A DNA stretch of 18,900 bases from CAYGLV01 sp964351025 (GCA_964351025.1 CAYGLV010000048.1:1-18900), one strand, 5' to 3'. Positions 5,218 to 13,320 are shown, counted from the first letter of the stretch. Notes: generated by a model from the letters alone, not told the origin. A program made the numbers and translations.

Positions 5218-6182
5218 AAGCTGCGCGGATCGGCATCGTCGGCGCGACCGGAGCGGTCGGGACGATCACGCTCGAGCTCCTGCGCCAGCGCGGCTACACG
5301 AACGTGCGCGCCTTCGCCTCCGCGCGCTCGGCGGGCCGGAGCCTGGGTGGGCTGCCTGTCGAGGAGGCGACGCCCGAAGTGCTCTCGGCCGGCGACCTCG
5401 ACCTCTGCCTCTTCTCGGTCGGCACCTCGGCGAGCCTCGAGCTCGTCCCGCACGCGGTGCGCGGGGGCGCAGTCTGTGTCGACAAGTCGGCGGCCTATCG
5501 CCTCGCCGACGGCGTGCCGCTCGTCGTGCCGGAGGTGAACGGCGCGCGTGCGGCGGAGCACCAGGGCATCGTTGCGAATCCGAACTGCTGCGCCATCCCG
5601 CTCACGTGCGCGCTCAAGCCGCTCCACGACGCAGCCGGTCTCCGTCGCGTCGTGGTCTCCACCTACCAGTCCGTCTCCGGCGCCGGTGCCCAGGCGATGG
5701 AGCGGCTGCGCCTGGAGCCGCAGGCCGAGCACGACCTGCGCATGGACTGGTCGTTCGACGGCGTCGAGTTCGACGAGGAGGAGAAGCTGCGCGAGGAGAC
5801 GCGCAAGATCCTCGAGCTGCCGGAGCTGCCGGTCAGCGCGACCTGCGTGCGGGTGCCCGTGATGGTCGGGCACGCCGAAGCCGTCTGGATCGAGACGCAG
5901 GAGCCGCTCTCGCCCGAGCAGGCGACGGCGCTGCTCGGGGCGGCGCCGGGGATCCGGCTCGAGCAGTTCCCGACCCCGGGCGGCGCGGCCGGCGGCGACG
6001 ACGTCCTCGTCGGCAGGATCCGGCGCGACCCGACGGCCGCGAACGGGCTCGCCCTCTTCGTCGTCGGTGACAACCTGCGCAAGGGGGCGGCGCTGAACGC
6101 GATCCAGATCGCCGAGCTGCTCCTCGCGCCCCTGGCCGGCGGGCCTTCCCGGCCGGCGGAGCCGGCCTCCAGGCGCGCCTGA
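5214..6182 (+). CDS. asd: Aspartate-semialdehyde dehydrogenase
   Basis: NADPH-dependent reduction of aspartyl phosphate to aspartate-4-semialdehyde, directly after LysC in the pathway. The 322-aa protein opens with the Rossmann motif IGIVGATGAVG (6-16). The catalytic cysteine is in ANPNCCAIPL (typical form PNCST), with the conserved YQSVSGAG and the active-site histidine in RVPVMVGHAEAVWIE. The C-terminal part holds GDNLRKGAALNAIQIAELL, usual for the family, followed by a short Pro/Ala/Arg tail. The ATG overlaps the lysC stop (ATGA), so translation is probably coupled; there is no separate Shine-Dalgarno site. Confidence 0.96.
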   Translation: MKAARIGIVGATGAVGTITLELLRQRGYTNVRAFASARSAGRSLGGLPVEEATPEVLSAGDLDLCLFSVGTSASLELVPHAVRGGAVCVDKSAAYRLADGVPLVVPEVNGARAAEHQGIVANPNCCAIPLTCALKPLHDAAGLRRVVVSTYQSVSGAGAQAMERLRLEPQAEHDLRMDWSFDGVEFDEEEKLREETRKILELPELPVSATCVRVPVMVGHAEAVWIETQEPLSPEQATALLGAAPGIRLEQFPTPGGAAGGDDVLVGRIRRDPTAANGLALFVVGDNLRKGAALNAIQIAELLLAPLAGGPSRPAEPASRRA

Positions 6183-6222
6183 CGCCGCTGGAACGCGAGG
6201 AGAAGCTCGGAGGCGGTAGAGC

Positions 6223-6528
6223 CTGAGCAGAGCACGGGAGCTCGTCGGCTTCCTGCCGGACTGCGCGGTCCTGATCCGGCGGCTGCTGCGCGACCCGCGC
6301 GTGCCGCGGCGGCCCAAGGTCGCGCTCTGGCTGCTGCTCCCCTACCTCGCCTCGCCGATCGACCTCATCCCCGACTTCATCCCCATCCTCGGCCACCTCG
6401 ACGACGCCGCGCTCGTCGCGGCCGCGCTCGCGTACGTCGTGCGCCGCGCCGGCCGCGGGGTGGTCGAGGAGCTCTGGCCGGGCAGCCCCGCGGGGCTGCG
6501 TGCGATCCTGAGACTGGCCGCCGCATGA
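6223..6528 (+). CDS. DUF1232 (YkvA-like) small membrane protein with probable CTG start
   Basis: The frame encodes the DUF1232 signature: LLRDPRVPRRPKVALWLL, then YLASPIDLIPDFIPILGHLDD and a second hydrophobic segment. Such proteins are small, probably membrane-associated and of unknown function. The first ATG/GTG/TTG is GTG at 6301, but this would cut off the conserved RDPR lead-in and has no ribosome site. The frame is open back to a TAG at 6217, and CTG at 6223 lies nine bases after GGAGG (6209-6213). I therefore place the start at CTG, giving 101 aa beginning SRARELVGFLPD after the initiator. The stop overlaps the next gene as ATGA. It lies 40 bases after asd and may be in the same transcript. 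Family call firm, start less so. Confidence 0.75.
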   Translation: MSRARELVGFLPDCAVLIRRLLRDPRVPRRPKVALWLLLPYLASPIDLIPDFIPILGHLDDAALVAAALAYVVRRAGRGVVEELWPGSPAGLRAILRLAAA

Positions 6529-7016
6529 TCAGCCCCGACTTCCTCTCCGGGAACGAGCGCTTCGTCGCGTCGTTCGACCTCGGCGGCCTGCAGCGATCAC
6601 CTGCGAAGCGCCTTGCGATCGTTACGTGCATGGACGCCCGGATCCACCCGATCGCCGCGCTCGGGCTGCAACTCGGCGACGCGAACGTGCTGCGAAACGC
6701 GGGCGCAGTCGTCACGCAGGACGTGATCCGCTCGCTCGTGGTCTCGAACCTCCTGCTCGGCACTCGCAGCGCCGTCGTGATCGGGCACACGGACTGCGGC
6801 ATGGTGGACTTCACGAACGAGGCGATTCGAGGCCGGCTCGCGAGCGAGCGCGGCGTCGACGCCGACGCGCTCGACTTCTACCCATTCGCCGACGTGGTGC
6901 GGACGGTCGCCGACGGTGTCCGGAAGCTGCGCGAGTCGCCGCTGCTCGACTTCGACGAGGTGCGCGGCCTGCTCTACGACGTGGACACCGGCAAGTTGGA
7001 GCCCGTCGAGGCGTAG
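6525..7016 (+). CDS. Beta-class carbonic anhydrase
   Basis: Zinc enzyme that interconverts CO2 and bicarbonate, supplying bicarbonate for carboxylations. The 163-aa protein shows the beta-class zinc set: C35 and the D37/R39 dyad in TCMDARI, then H88 and C91 in GHTDCGM. The segment NVLRNAGAVVTQDVIRSL is typical of the short actinobacterial form (like mycobacterial Rv1284). All zinc and catalytic residues are present. The ATG overlaps the DUF1232 stop, so the two genes are translationally linked. No signal peptide; cytoplasmic. Confidence 0.93.
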   Translation: MISPDFLSGNERFVASFDLGGLQRSPAKRLAIVTCMDARIHPIAALGLQLGDANVLRNAGAVVTQDVIRSLVVSNLLLGTRSAVVIGHTDCGMVDFTNEAIRGRLASERGVDADALDFYPFADVVRTVADGVRKLRESPLLDFDEVRGLLYDVDTGKLEPVEA

Positions 7017-7030
7017 CTACGCTGGGCGGC

Positions 7031-7834
7031 GTGATCCTCGCCACCCTCGCCGCAGCGCTCGCGCTGCTCGCGCCCAAGCCGGCAACGCTCATCGCGGCCG
7101 GCGACGTCGCCTCGTGCCGCTCGTCCGGCGACGAGGCGACTGCAGCTCTCGTCGCAAAGATCCCGGGCACCGTCGCCGTCCTCGGAGACATCGTCTACGA
7201 GCGCGGCACCGCCGCCGAGCTGGCCCGCTGCTACTCCCCGAGCTGGGGGCGCTTTCGCAAGCGGACGCGCCCCGCGCTCGGCAACCACGACTACGGCTCC
7301 GGCTCCGCGGCGCCGGCGATCGCGTACTTCGGCCTGCCGAAGCAGGGCTACTACTCGTACGAGCTCGGCGCCTGGCACGTCGTCGCCCTCAACTCGAACT
7401 GCTGGGCCGTCGGCGGCTGCGGCCCCGACTCGCCGCAGGAGCGCTGGCTGCGCGCCGACCTCGCCGCCCACCCGGCTCGCTGCACGCTCGCGTACTGGCA
7501 CCACCCGCGCTTCAGCTCCGGGCTGCACGGCGGCACGACAGCGGTCACGGGCCTCTGGGATGCGCTCGCCGACGCCGGAGCCGACCTTGTCCTGGCCGGG
7601 CACGACCACCACTACGAACGCTTCGCACCGGTGAACGGCATCCGCTCGTTCGTCGTCGGGACCGGCGGACGGTCGCGCTACCCCGTCCTCCGCCGCACCG
7701 CAGCGAGCCAGGTCGTGGACGCCCGGACCAACGGCGTGCTGAAGCTGACGCTGCGCGCCTCCGGCTACTCCTGGCGCTTCCTCCCCGTTGCCGGCGGCAC
7801 GTTCACGGACGCCGGCTCGGGCCGCTGCCGCTAG
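7031..7834 (+). CDS. Metallophosphoesterase, purple acid phosphatase-like, probably exported
   Basis: Calcineurin-like phosphoesterase of 267 aa. Metal-binding motifs appear in order: AGDVAS (D25), LGDIVY (GD at 52-53), GNHD (84-87), YWHHPRF (H157, H158) and AGHDHHYER (189-197), the last typical of purple acid phosphatase and alkaline-phosphatase-like members. The N-terminus is a hydrophobic stretch of about 14 residues (ILATLAAALALLAP) without basic residues, leading at once into the first catalytic strand, so it is a poor but possible export signal. Four or more cysteines (C29, C67, C124, C130, C151) fit an extracytoplasmic protein. The start is GTG 7031, 14 bases after the carbonic anhydrase stop, with a weak ribosome site. 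Substrate unknown. Confidence 0.85.
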   Translation: MILATLAAALALLAPKPATLIAAGDVASCRSSGDEATAALVAKIPGTVAVLGDIVYERGTAAELARCYSPSWGRFRKRTRPALGNHDYGSGSAAPAIAYFGLPKQGYYSYELGAWHVVALNSNCWAVGGCGPDSPQERWLRADLAAHPARCTLAYWHHPRFSSGLHGGTTAVTGLWDALADAGADLVLAGHDHHYERFAPVNGIRSFVVGTGGRSRYPVLRRTAASQVVDARTNGVLKLTLRASGYSWRFLPVAGGTFTDAGSGRCR

Positions 7835-7847
7835 GGACGGGAGCGAC

Positions 7848-8480
7848 CTACGGCTGCGGCGGCACAGACGCCGGCGCCGGCGGCAGGAACGCTTCCTTCA
7901 GCAGCGCCAGGACCTTGGCGCGCGGGCCCTCCAGCACCGGTTGCAGCCCGCCGAGATCGAGCCGGCAGAGCTCGACGAGACCGGCCGAGCGCACGGTCCG
8001 GAAGCCGAAATCGGCGAGAAAGTCGCGCGGGAAGACGGTGCGGTGGACAAGGAAGCGCTCGTAGGCCGACTCGCCCTCGGGATAGCGGTACGCGAAGGCC
8101 TCGAGCGCCTGCGCGCGCCGGTCGCGCGCCTCGCCGATCGCGGCGAGGAAGAGCGACTGCTCGACCCACTGCGCGGCTCCGGCGACGAGGTACGCGCAGG
8201 TGACGAGCACCGCGTCGGGCGACGGCGGGCCGGCCGGCAGCTCGGCCGCGCGCGGGAAGAGCCGCGCAGGCCCGAACTGCATCGCGCCCAGCAGCTTGCC
8301 GCCGTCGTCGTCGTCGTGGTAGACGACACCCCAGGAGCCCCACTCGTCCTCGGCCCTGTCGAGCCAGCGCGCCTTGTCGGCCTCACGGCCTCCACGCGAC
8401 TGCCACCAGACGCAGCGATGGCAGACCCCCGGCGCCGACTGCAGCGTCGCGCCGGTGAGCCCGGAGACGCGCGGTGCCAT
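7848..8480 (-). CDS. GNAT-like acetyltransferase family protein
   Basis: 210-aa cytoplasmic protein. It resembles an actinobacterial group annotated as GNAT-family N-acetyltransferases: an N-terminal CHRCVWWQ with C20 and C23, the segment EDEWGSWGVVYHDDDDGGKLLGAMQFGP, the PAGPPSPDAVLVTCAYLV strand and a C-terminal DFLADFGFRTVR/LCRLDL pattern typical of the group. The usual acetyl-CoA loop (Q/RxxGxG/A) is not obvious, so activity is uncertain. A CGT-rich run near 8304-8317 encodes the four Asp residues. It lies three bases after the Asp23/Gls24 gene, so it is probably the last gene of that run, and it converges on the metallophosphoesterase with a 13-base gap. Recognition is from memory of the family pattern. 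Confidence 0.65.
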   Translation of the reverse strand: MAPRVSGLTGATLQSAPGVCHRCVWWQSRGGREADKARWLDRAEDEWGSWGVVYHDDDDGGKLLGAMQFGPARLFPRAAELPAGPPSPDAVLVTCAYLVAGAAQWVEQSLFLAAIGEARDRRAQALEAFAYRYPEGESAYERFLVHRTVFPRDFLADFGFRTVRSAGLVELCRLDLGGLQPVLEGPRAKVLALLKEAFLPPAPASVPPQP

Positions 8481-8483
8481 GGC

Positions 8484-8795
8484 TTACGCCGCGGCGGGCG
8501 GTGGCCCGATCTCGTCCACGACGACGTCCACCGACTCGGGGTGGAGATCGGCCATCTTCGCGAGGTACGCGGTGACACGCTCCTGCACCTCCGCGCCGAG
8601 CACCGGCACGTTGGCGCCCCACTCCACGGCGAGGTGGAGCTCGACGATCTCGCGCCCCTCGCCGCCGGCGATGCGCACGCCGTCGTGGCGGTGGAGCGCG
8701 CTGCCGACGAGCCCGGTCACGCCGGCGACGTCGCGCGCCGCGTCCGCGGCGTAGGTCGCGAGCACGTCGCGCTCGATCGAGGCGTGTCCCTCCAT
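8484..8795 (-). CDS. Asp23/Gls24-family envelope stress response protein
   Basis: 103-aa protein of the Asp23/Gls24 family (DUF322), small proteins linked to alkaline and cell-wall stress in Gram-positives. Typical features are seen: VLATYAADAARDVAGVTGL at the N-terminus, the VELHLAVEWGANVPVLGAEV strand pair and VTAYLAKMADLHPESVDVVVDEI at the end. Its ATG shares a base with the stop of the membrane-anchored metallophosphoesterase (TAATG), and the GNAT-like gene follows after three bases. A cell-envelope role is inferred from the family; the molecular function is not established. Confidence 0.88.
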   Translation of the reverse strand: MEGHASIERDVLATYAADAARDVAGVTGLVGSALHRHDGVRIAGGEGREIVELHLAVEWGANVPVLGAEVQERVTAYLAKMADLHPESVDVVVDEIGPPPAAA

Positions 8796-9604
8796 TAGAC
8801 GGAGTGTAGAACCAGCTCTGTCACTTCGGGGCGGGCGAAGAAGCGAAACGGCACGAAGGTCGTGCCGAGCCCGGGCGAGATGTGGAGCAGGCTGCCCGGA
8901 AAGCGGAAGATCCCCTCGAGCTCGCGCACCCGCGGATGCGCGAGCCCGAGCTTCCCTCCCGGGTAGGGCAGCGCGATCTGCCCTCCATGGGTGTCGCCCG
9001 CGAGCACGAGGTCGAAGCTGCCGGCCGGCAGCTTCCGTGCGATGCCCGGGAAGTGGCAGAGCAGGATCCGCAGGTCGGCTGTTCCGTCGGCGATCCGCTC
9101 CGGCCGGGCCCGCCCCGCCATGTACGACCGCGGGTCGACGCCGACGACCTGCACGCGGAGCCCGCGCAGCTCGAGCTCCACTGCTTCGTCGAAGAGCAGC
9201 CTCGCCGGCCGGAGGTCACTCAGGTCCACGGGCGCCGAGAACGGATCGCGGCTCTGCCCGAAGTCGTGGTTGCCCAGCACGCAGACGCACGGCTCCAGCT
9301 GTGCGAGGAGTCGCCGCAGCAGCGCCTCGCCGCCCGGCCGGGCGAGCAGGTCGCCGCTGACGAGCACCAGGTCGGGACTGCGCGCCGCAGTCCATGCGAC
9401 GGCCCGCTCGACCGCCAGGCGCCCGCGCGAGGGGAAGCCGAGGTGGAAGTCGGAGAGGTGCGCGATCCGCAGCCCGTCGAGCTCCCGGGGCAGCCCCGCG
9501 ATCTCGACCTCGAGCACGCGTGTCCGCAGCCAGCCCGCCTCGAACCAGCCCCACACCGCGGCGAGCACCCCCACGGCTCCGGCCGCGGCGAGCGCGATCA
9601 CCAT
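8795..9604 (-). CDS. Membrane-anchored metallophosphoesterase (YkuE/YaeI-like)
   Basis: 269 aa with one N-terminal transmembrane helix (residues 2-21, ending at GWFEAGWLRTR), then a calcineurin-like domain of the YkuE/YaeI type, which acts at the outer face of the membrane on lipid-linked phosphates in characterised members. Motifs: LSDFHLG (50-56), SGDLLA (83-88), GNHDFG (111-116), LLCHFPG and AGDTHGGQIALP. In the last motif the usual GHTHGGQ has Asp in place of the first His; the second His is kept. The ATG at 9604 is the natural start, 16 bases after sdhE. It forms an overlapping set with the Asp23 gene downstream. Substrate unknown. Confidence 0.87.
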   Translation of the reverse strand: MVIALAAAGAVGVLAAVWGWFEAGWLRTRVLEVEIAGLPRELDGLRIAHLSDFHLGFPSRGRLAVERAVAWTAARSPDLVLVSGDLLARPGGEALLRRLLAQLEPCVCVLGNHDFGQSRDPFSAPVDLSDLRPARLLFDEAVELELRGLRVQVVGVDPRSYMAGRARPERIADGTADLRILLCHFPGIARKLPAGSFDLVLAGDTHGGQIALPYPGGKLGLAHPRVRELEGIFRFPGSLLHISPGLGTTFVPFRFFARPEVTELVLHSV

Positions 9605-9620
9605 CGCCGCACGCGGCTCC

Positions 9621-10505
9621 TTAGGCCTCGAGCTTCTCGAGCACGGGCTGCACGGAGACGACGTGGCGCTTGAACTTCAGCTCCGCGTCCGTGAAGCCGG
9701 CGGCGACGCCGATCAGCTGCGAGAGGTGGAGGATCGGCATCTGGAAGTCCTTGCCCGTCTGCTTCTTCAGCTTCGACTGCCAGGCGTCGAGGGAGAGGTG
9801 ACAGAGCGGGCACGGCGTCACCATCGCGTCCGCGCCGGCCTCCTTCGCCTGCTCGATCGGCTGGATCAGCTCGCCGAGCGCAGTCTCCTCGCGGGCCTGG
9901 ATGATCGGGAAGCCGCAGCACTTGATCTTCGCCGGGTAGTCGATCGCCTCGCCGCCGCAGGCCTCGATGATCCGCTCCAGCGAGGACGGCGCGTCGGGAT
10001 CGTCGTGCCCGAGCAGCTTCGACGGGCGCAGGATCTGGCAGCCGTAGAAGGGTGCGATCTTGAGGCCCTTGAGCCCGCGATGCGCGACCTGCTTGAGCGC
10101 CTCGTAGCCCTCGCCCTCCGAGACGAGCCAGAGGAAGTGCTTCACGTCGACTCCGCCGGAGTACGGCTTGACCCCGACCTTGACGAGGTTCTCGTTCACG
10201 CGCTCGCGCAGCGCGTCGTCGATCTGGAGCTGGTAGTTCGCCTGGCGCAGGTTCAGCGTGCACACGTTGCAGACCGTCATCAGCGTGTCCGACCCCGTCT
10301 GCTCCGCATAGGAGAGGATGCGCGCGTTCAGGTGCAGGTAGTAGTCCGGCTCCGCCTCGTGGATGTCGCCGGCGCCGCAGCACGTGACCGACTCGAGCTC
10401 CTCGAGCTCGTAGCCGACCTTCGGCGCGAGCGCCCGCGTCGAGATGTCGAGCTCCTTCGCAGAGAGCGAGGCGAGGCAGCCCTTGTAGTACGCGACCTTC
10501 TTCAC
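9621..10505 (-). CDS. sdhE: HdrB-like subunit of type E succinate dehydrogenase (two CCG domains)
   Basis: 294-aa iron-sulfur protein of the heterodisulfide reductase subunit B family. It has two CCG motifs: C10, C42-C43, C79, C82 and C156, C196-C197, C232, C235 (each C...CC...CxxC), which bind non-cubane or [4Fe-4S]-type clusters in this family. No transmembrane segment is seen. Following sdhA and sdhB it takes the place of the SdhC/SdhD anchor, as in the type E enzymes of Sulfolobus and Acidianus and in related fumarate reductases. It probably passes electrons between SdhB and quinone or another acceptor. GTG start overlaps the sdhB stop as GTGA. The symbol sdhE here means the type E subunit, not the flavinylation factor of the same name. 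Confidence 0.88.
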   Translation of the reverse strand: MKKVAYYKGCLASLSAKELDISTRALAPKVGYELEELESVTCCGAGDIHEAEPDYYLHLNARILSYAEQTGSDTLMTVCNVCTLNLRQANYQLQIDDALRERVNENLVKVGVKPYSGGVDVKHFLWLVSEGEGYEALKQVAHRGLKGLKIAPFYGCQILRPSKLLGHDDPDAPSSLERIIEACGGEAIDYPAKIKCCGFPIIQAREETALGELIQPIEQAKEAGADAMVTPCPLCHLSLDAWQSKLKKQTGKDFQMPILHLSQLIGVAAGFTDAELKFKRHVVSVQPVLEKLEA

Positions 10506-11608
10506 TGTGTGACCCCTTCGTCGGTGGCCTGCTCGCCGGGCAGGTACGGCCTCGGGAACGAACCGGGGCCGTAGGGGCCACGCTCGGCCGCCGCGCCCCC
10601 ACCCTCGTGGTGTTCGATCCGCGAGAGCGCCCGCTCGCCCTGGACGATGCCCTGCGCGCCGCTCACGCCCTGCTCCTTGACGAGGTCGTAGAGCGCGCGC
10701 GCCTCCTTCTGGTTCGCCGCGACGTGCGGCGGGAACGGCGTCGGCACCTTGCCCTTCACGGCGAGGCCCATCGCGAACTTCATCTGCTTGATCGACGTGA
10801 CGATGCCCTGCGTCTTCGGCACGAGCTCCGTCTCGCGCAGCCAGCCCGTGGTCCTCGCCGACGTGACGAACCACTTCGCGTGCTTCGCGCCCCAGTCGCG
10901 GTCGATGCCGTGGCGCATCGCCTCGGCGCCGAGCTTCGCGATCGCATCGCGCGGGTCGACGCCCTTCGGGCAACGCTCCTGGCAGAAGTAACAGCGCGTG
11001 CACTCCCAGATGCCGTGCTCGGTGCTGTAGTCCTCGAGCCGCTCGACGGTTGCGGCGTCGCGGGGGTCGCCGACGAAGCGCATCCCCTTGGCGAGCGCGG
11101 CCGGGCCCATGAAGTCGGGCGAGGCCTCCATCGCGTTGCACTCGGAGACGCAGCAGCCGCACTGGATGCAGAGCGACTCCTTGTGCACGGTGTTCATCTG
11201 CTGCTGCGAGACGATGTGCTCCTGCTCGCCGGGGTCGGCGTAGCCGGGCTCGAGCCAGGGCTTCATCGCGCGGAGCTTCGCCCAGAACGGCTCCATGTCA
11301 ACGACGAGGTCCTTGACGACCGGCAGGTTCCCCATCGCCGAGATCACCGGGATCTGGCCCGCCTCGGCGATCTCGTACATCCGCGTCTTGCACGCGAGCA
11401 CGGCGGCGCCGTCCATGCGCATGCCGCAGGAGCCGCAGATCATCATGCGGCAGCTCTTGCGGAAGGCGAGCGAGCCGTCCACGCGATCCTTGACGATGTC
11501 GAGGCAGTCGAGCAGCGTCGCCTCGTCCGGGGCGTCGAACTCGTAGTCCTTGAGGGCCTTCTGGCCCGTCGCCGCGTCGTAGCGCCAGATCTTGAGGGCG
11601 ACCTTCAT
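10502..11608 (-). CDS. sdhB: Succinate dehydrogenase/fumarate reductase iron-sulfur subunit
   Basis: Electron-transfer subunit carrying three clusters, 368 aa. The N-terminal ferredoxin domain binds [2Fe-2S] through C53, C58, C61 and C73. The C-terminal helical domain has CIQCGCCVSEC (C147, C150, C153, C157) and CTRCYFCQERCPKG (C203, C206, C209, C213). Compared with E. coli SdhB, C206 is an extra cysteine in the S3 motif, as in archaeal type E enzymes where a second [4Fe-4S] has been proposed in place of [3Fe-4S]. A further 150 residues after the last cluster motif make it longer than the usual 230-260 aa; the tail is Gly/Pro-rich at the very end. The ATG shares one base with the sdhA stop (TGATG) and the stop overlaps sdhE. 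Confidence 0.95.
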   Translation of the reverse strand: MKVALKIWRYDAATGQKALKDYEFDAPDEATLLDCLDIVKDRVDGSLAFRKSCRMMICGSCGMRMDGAAVLACKTRMYEIAEAGQIPVISAMGNLPVVKDLVVDMEPFWAKLRAMKPWLEPGYADPGEQEHIVSQQQMNTVHKESLCIQCGCCVSECNAMEASPDFMGPAALAKGMRFVGDPRDAATVERLEDYSTEHGIWECTRCYFCQERCPKGVDPRDAIAKLGAEAMRHGIDRDWGAKHAKWFVTSARTTGWLRETELVPKTQGIVTSIKQMKFAMGLAVKGKVPTPFPPHVAANQKEARALYDLVKEQGVSGAQGIVQGERALSRIEHHEGGGAAAERGPYGPGSFPRPYLPGEQATDEGVTQ

Positions 11609-13305
11609 CAGTACTTGCGCTCCTGCGGTAGCCACTTGCCCATGCGTACGTCTGTGTACGAGAGCTGCGGCCCATCGCCTGCCCAGCGCGTGCTCGAATG
11701 CTTGAGGAAGTTCTCGTCGTCGCGCGCCGGATAGTCGTACGGGCGCGCGTGCGCGCCGCGGCTCTCCTTGCGCGCGACGCCCGCTTGGAGCATGCAGGCG
11801 GCGATGTCGAGCAGATAGCCGAGCTCGATCGCCTGCGTCAGGTCGCTGTTGAAGACGTCGCCCTTGTCCTCGACCACGACCTTCCGGTAGCGGTCCCGGA
11901 GCGCGTCGACGATCTCGAGCTGGGCCTGCATCTTCTCCCCCCGCCGGAAGACGCCGAAGTTCTCCAGCATCGACGTCCCGAGCTCGTCGCGGATCTGCCA
12001 CGGCCGCTCGCCCTCGCTGCGGCCGAGAAGCTTCTTCAGCTCGCCCTCGGCGTCGTTTTGCACCGAGTCGGGGACGCTCAGGGGAGGGTTCTCGGAGAGC
12101 GCCCACTCGGCGGCGGCCTTGCCGGAGCGGCGACCGAACGTGATCGTCTCCATCAGCGAGTTGCCGCCGAGGCGGTTCGCGCCGTGGACGGAGACGCAGG
12201 CGACCTCGCCCGAGGCGTAGAGGCCGGGCAGCTCGGTCGCGCCCCAGTTGTCGGTCTCGACGCCGCCCATGTGGTAGTGCGCGCCGGGCCGGACGGGGAT
12301 CGGGTCGTAGATCGGGTCGACGCCGGCATAGGTCATCGCGAGCTCACGCGAGCCGGGCAGGCGGGTGAGGATCTTCTCGGCGCCGAGGTGGCGGAGGTCG
12401 AGGAGCACCGAGCCGTTGATGCCGCGCCCTTCCTCGATCTCGGTCGTCTCGGAGCGCGAGACGACGTCGCGCGAGGCGAGCTCGAGCGCGTTCGGCGCGT
12501 ACTTGGCCATGAAGCGCTCGCCGTCGGCGTTGAGGAGGTAGCCGCCCTCGCCGCGGCAGCCTTCCGTGATGAGGATGCCGCTCGGGTACATCGTCGTCGG
12601 GTGGAACTGCATGAACTCCATGTCCTTCAACGGCACGCCGGCGCGCAGGGCCATCGCCATCCCGTCGCCGGTGCAGGCGTAGGCGTTCGTCGTCGCGCGA
12701 TACAAGCGGCCGGCGCCCCCGGTGGCGAGGATCACCGTCTTGGCGGCGATCACCTTGATCCCGCCGTTCAGGAGATCCCAGCAGACGACGCCCTGGCAAC
12801 GGCCGTCGTTCACGACGAGCTGCCAGGCGAAGTACTCCTCGTAGACGTCGAGGCCGCCCTGAACCATGCGCTTCATCACCTGTTCGTAGAGCACGTGGAT
12901 GAGCACGTGCCCGGTGATGTCGGCCGCGAAGACGGTGCGTGGCGAGCCCGCTGCACCGAAGGGGCGCTGGGCGAGCTTGCCGTCCTCGTTGCGCGAGAAG
13001 ACGCAGCCCCAGTGCTCGAGCTGGTAGATGTCGCCGGGCGCCTCGGCCGTGAAGATCTCGATCGCGTCCTGGTCGCCGAGGTAGTCCGAGCCCTTGACCG
13101 TGTCGAAGGCGTGTGTCTCGGGAGAGTCCTCCGCGCTGTTCCCGAGCGCGGCGTTGATGCCGCCCTCGGCTGCGCCGGAATGGCTGCGCGTCGGGTGCAG
13201 CTTGGAGACGATCGCGACGTCCGCGCCGGTGTCGTGAGCCTCGATCGCGGCGCGCATTCCTGCGCACCCTGCGCCGATCACGAGGACATCGTGGCTGGCG
13301 AACAC
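11608..13305 (-). CDS. sdhA: Succinate dehydrogenase/fumarate reductase flavoprotein subunit
   Basis: Oxidises succinate to fumarate (or the reverse) at covalently bound FAD. The 565-aa protein has the dinucleotide-binding motif VLVIGAGCAGMRA (7-19) and the FAD-attachment region TRSHSGAAEGGI with H42 as the expected covalent ligand. The active site includes H235 in QFHPTTMYPSG and the catalytic arginine R251 in TEGCRGEGG; HYHMGGV and GANRLGGNSL are also intact. The C-terminal domain ends with a conserved-looking SYTDVRMGKWLPQERKY. The GTG at 13305 is the only start between the upstream in-frame stop and the Rossmann fold. A TATAGC box (complement of 13317-13322) lies 11 bases before it, so the leader would be very short. 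It is the first gene of sdhA-sdhB-sdhE. Confidence 0.97.
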   Translation of the reverse strand: MFASHDVLVIGAGCAGMRAAIEAHDTGADVAIVSKLHPTRSHSGAAEGGINAALGNSAEDSPETHAFDTVKGSDYLGDQDAIEIFTAEAPGDIYQLEHWGCVFSRNEDGKLAQRPFGAAGSPRTVFAADITGHVLIHVLYEQVMKRMVQGGLDVYEEYFAWQLVVNDGRCQGVVCWDLLNGGIKVIAAKTVILATGGAGRLYRATTNAYACTGDGMAMALRAGVPLKDMEFMQFHPTTMYPSGILITEGCRGEGGYLLNADGERFMAKYAPNALELASRDVVSRSETTEIEEGRGINGSVLLDLRHLGAEKILTRLPGSRELAMTYAGVDPIYDPIPVRPGAHYHMGGVETDNWGATELPGLYASGEVACVSVHGANRLGGNSLMETITFGRRSGKAAAEWALSENPPLSVPDSVQNDAEGELKKLLGRSEGERPWQIRDELGTSMLENFGVFRRGEKMQAQLEIVDALRDRYRKVVVEDKGDVFNSDLTQAIELGYLLDIAACMLQAGVARKESRGAHARPYDYPARDDENFLKHSSTRWAGDGPQLSYTDVRMGKWLPQERKY

Positions 13306-13320
13306 CTTGGTGTGAAGCTA

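Noticed and set aside
8304..8317. CGT repeat as a possible phase-variation tract
   Set aside because: It is a short triplet repeat coding for Asp residues. Length changes would keep the frame, so it is not a phase switch.
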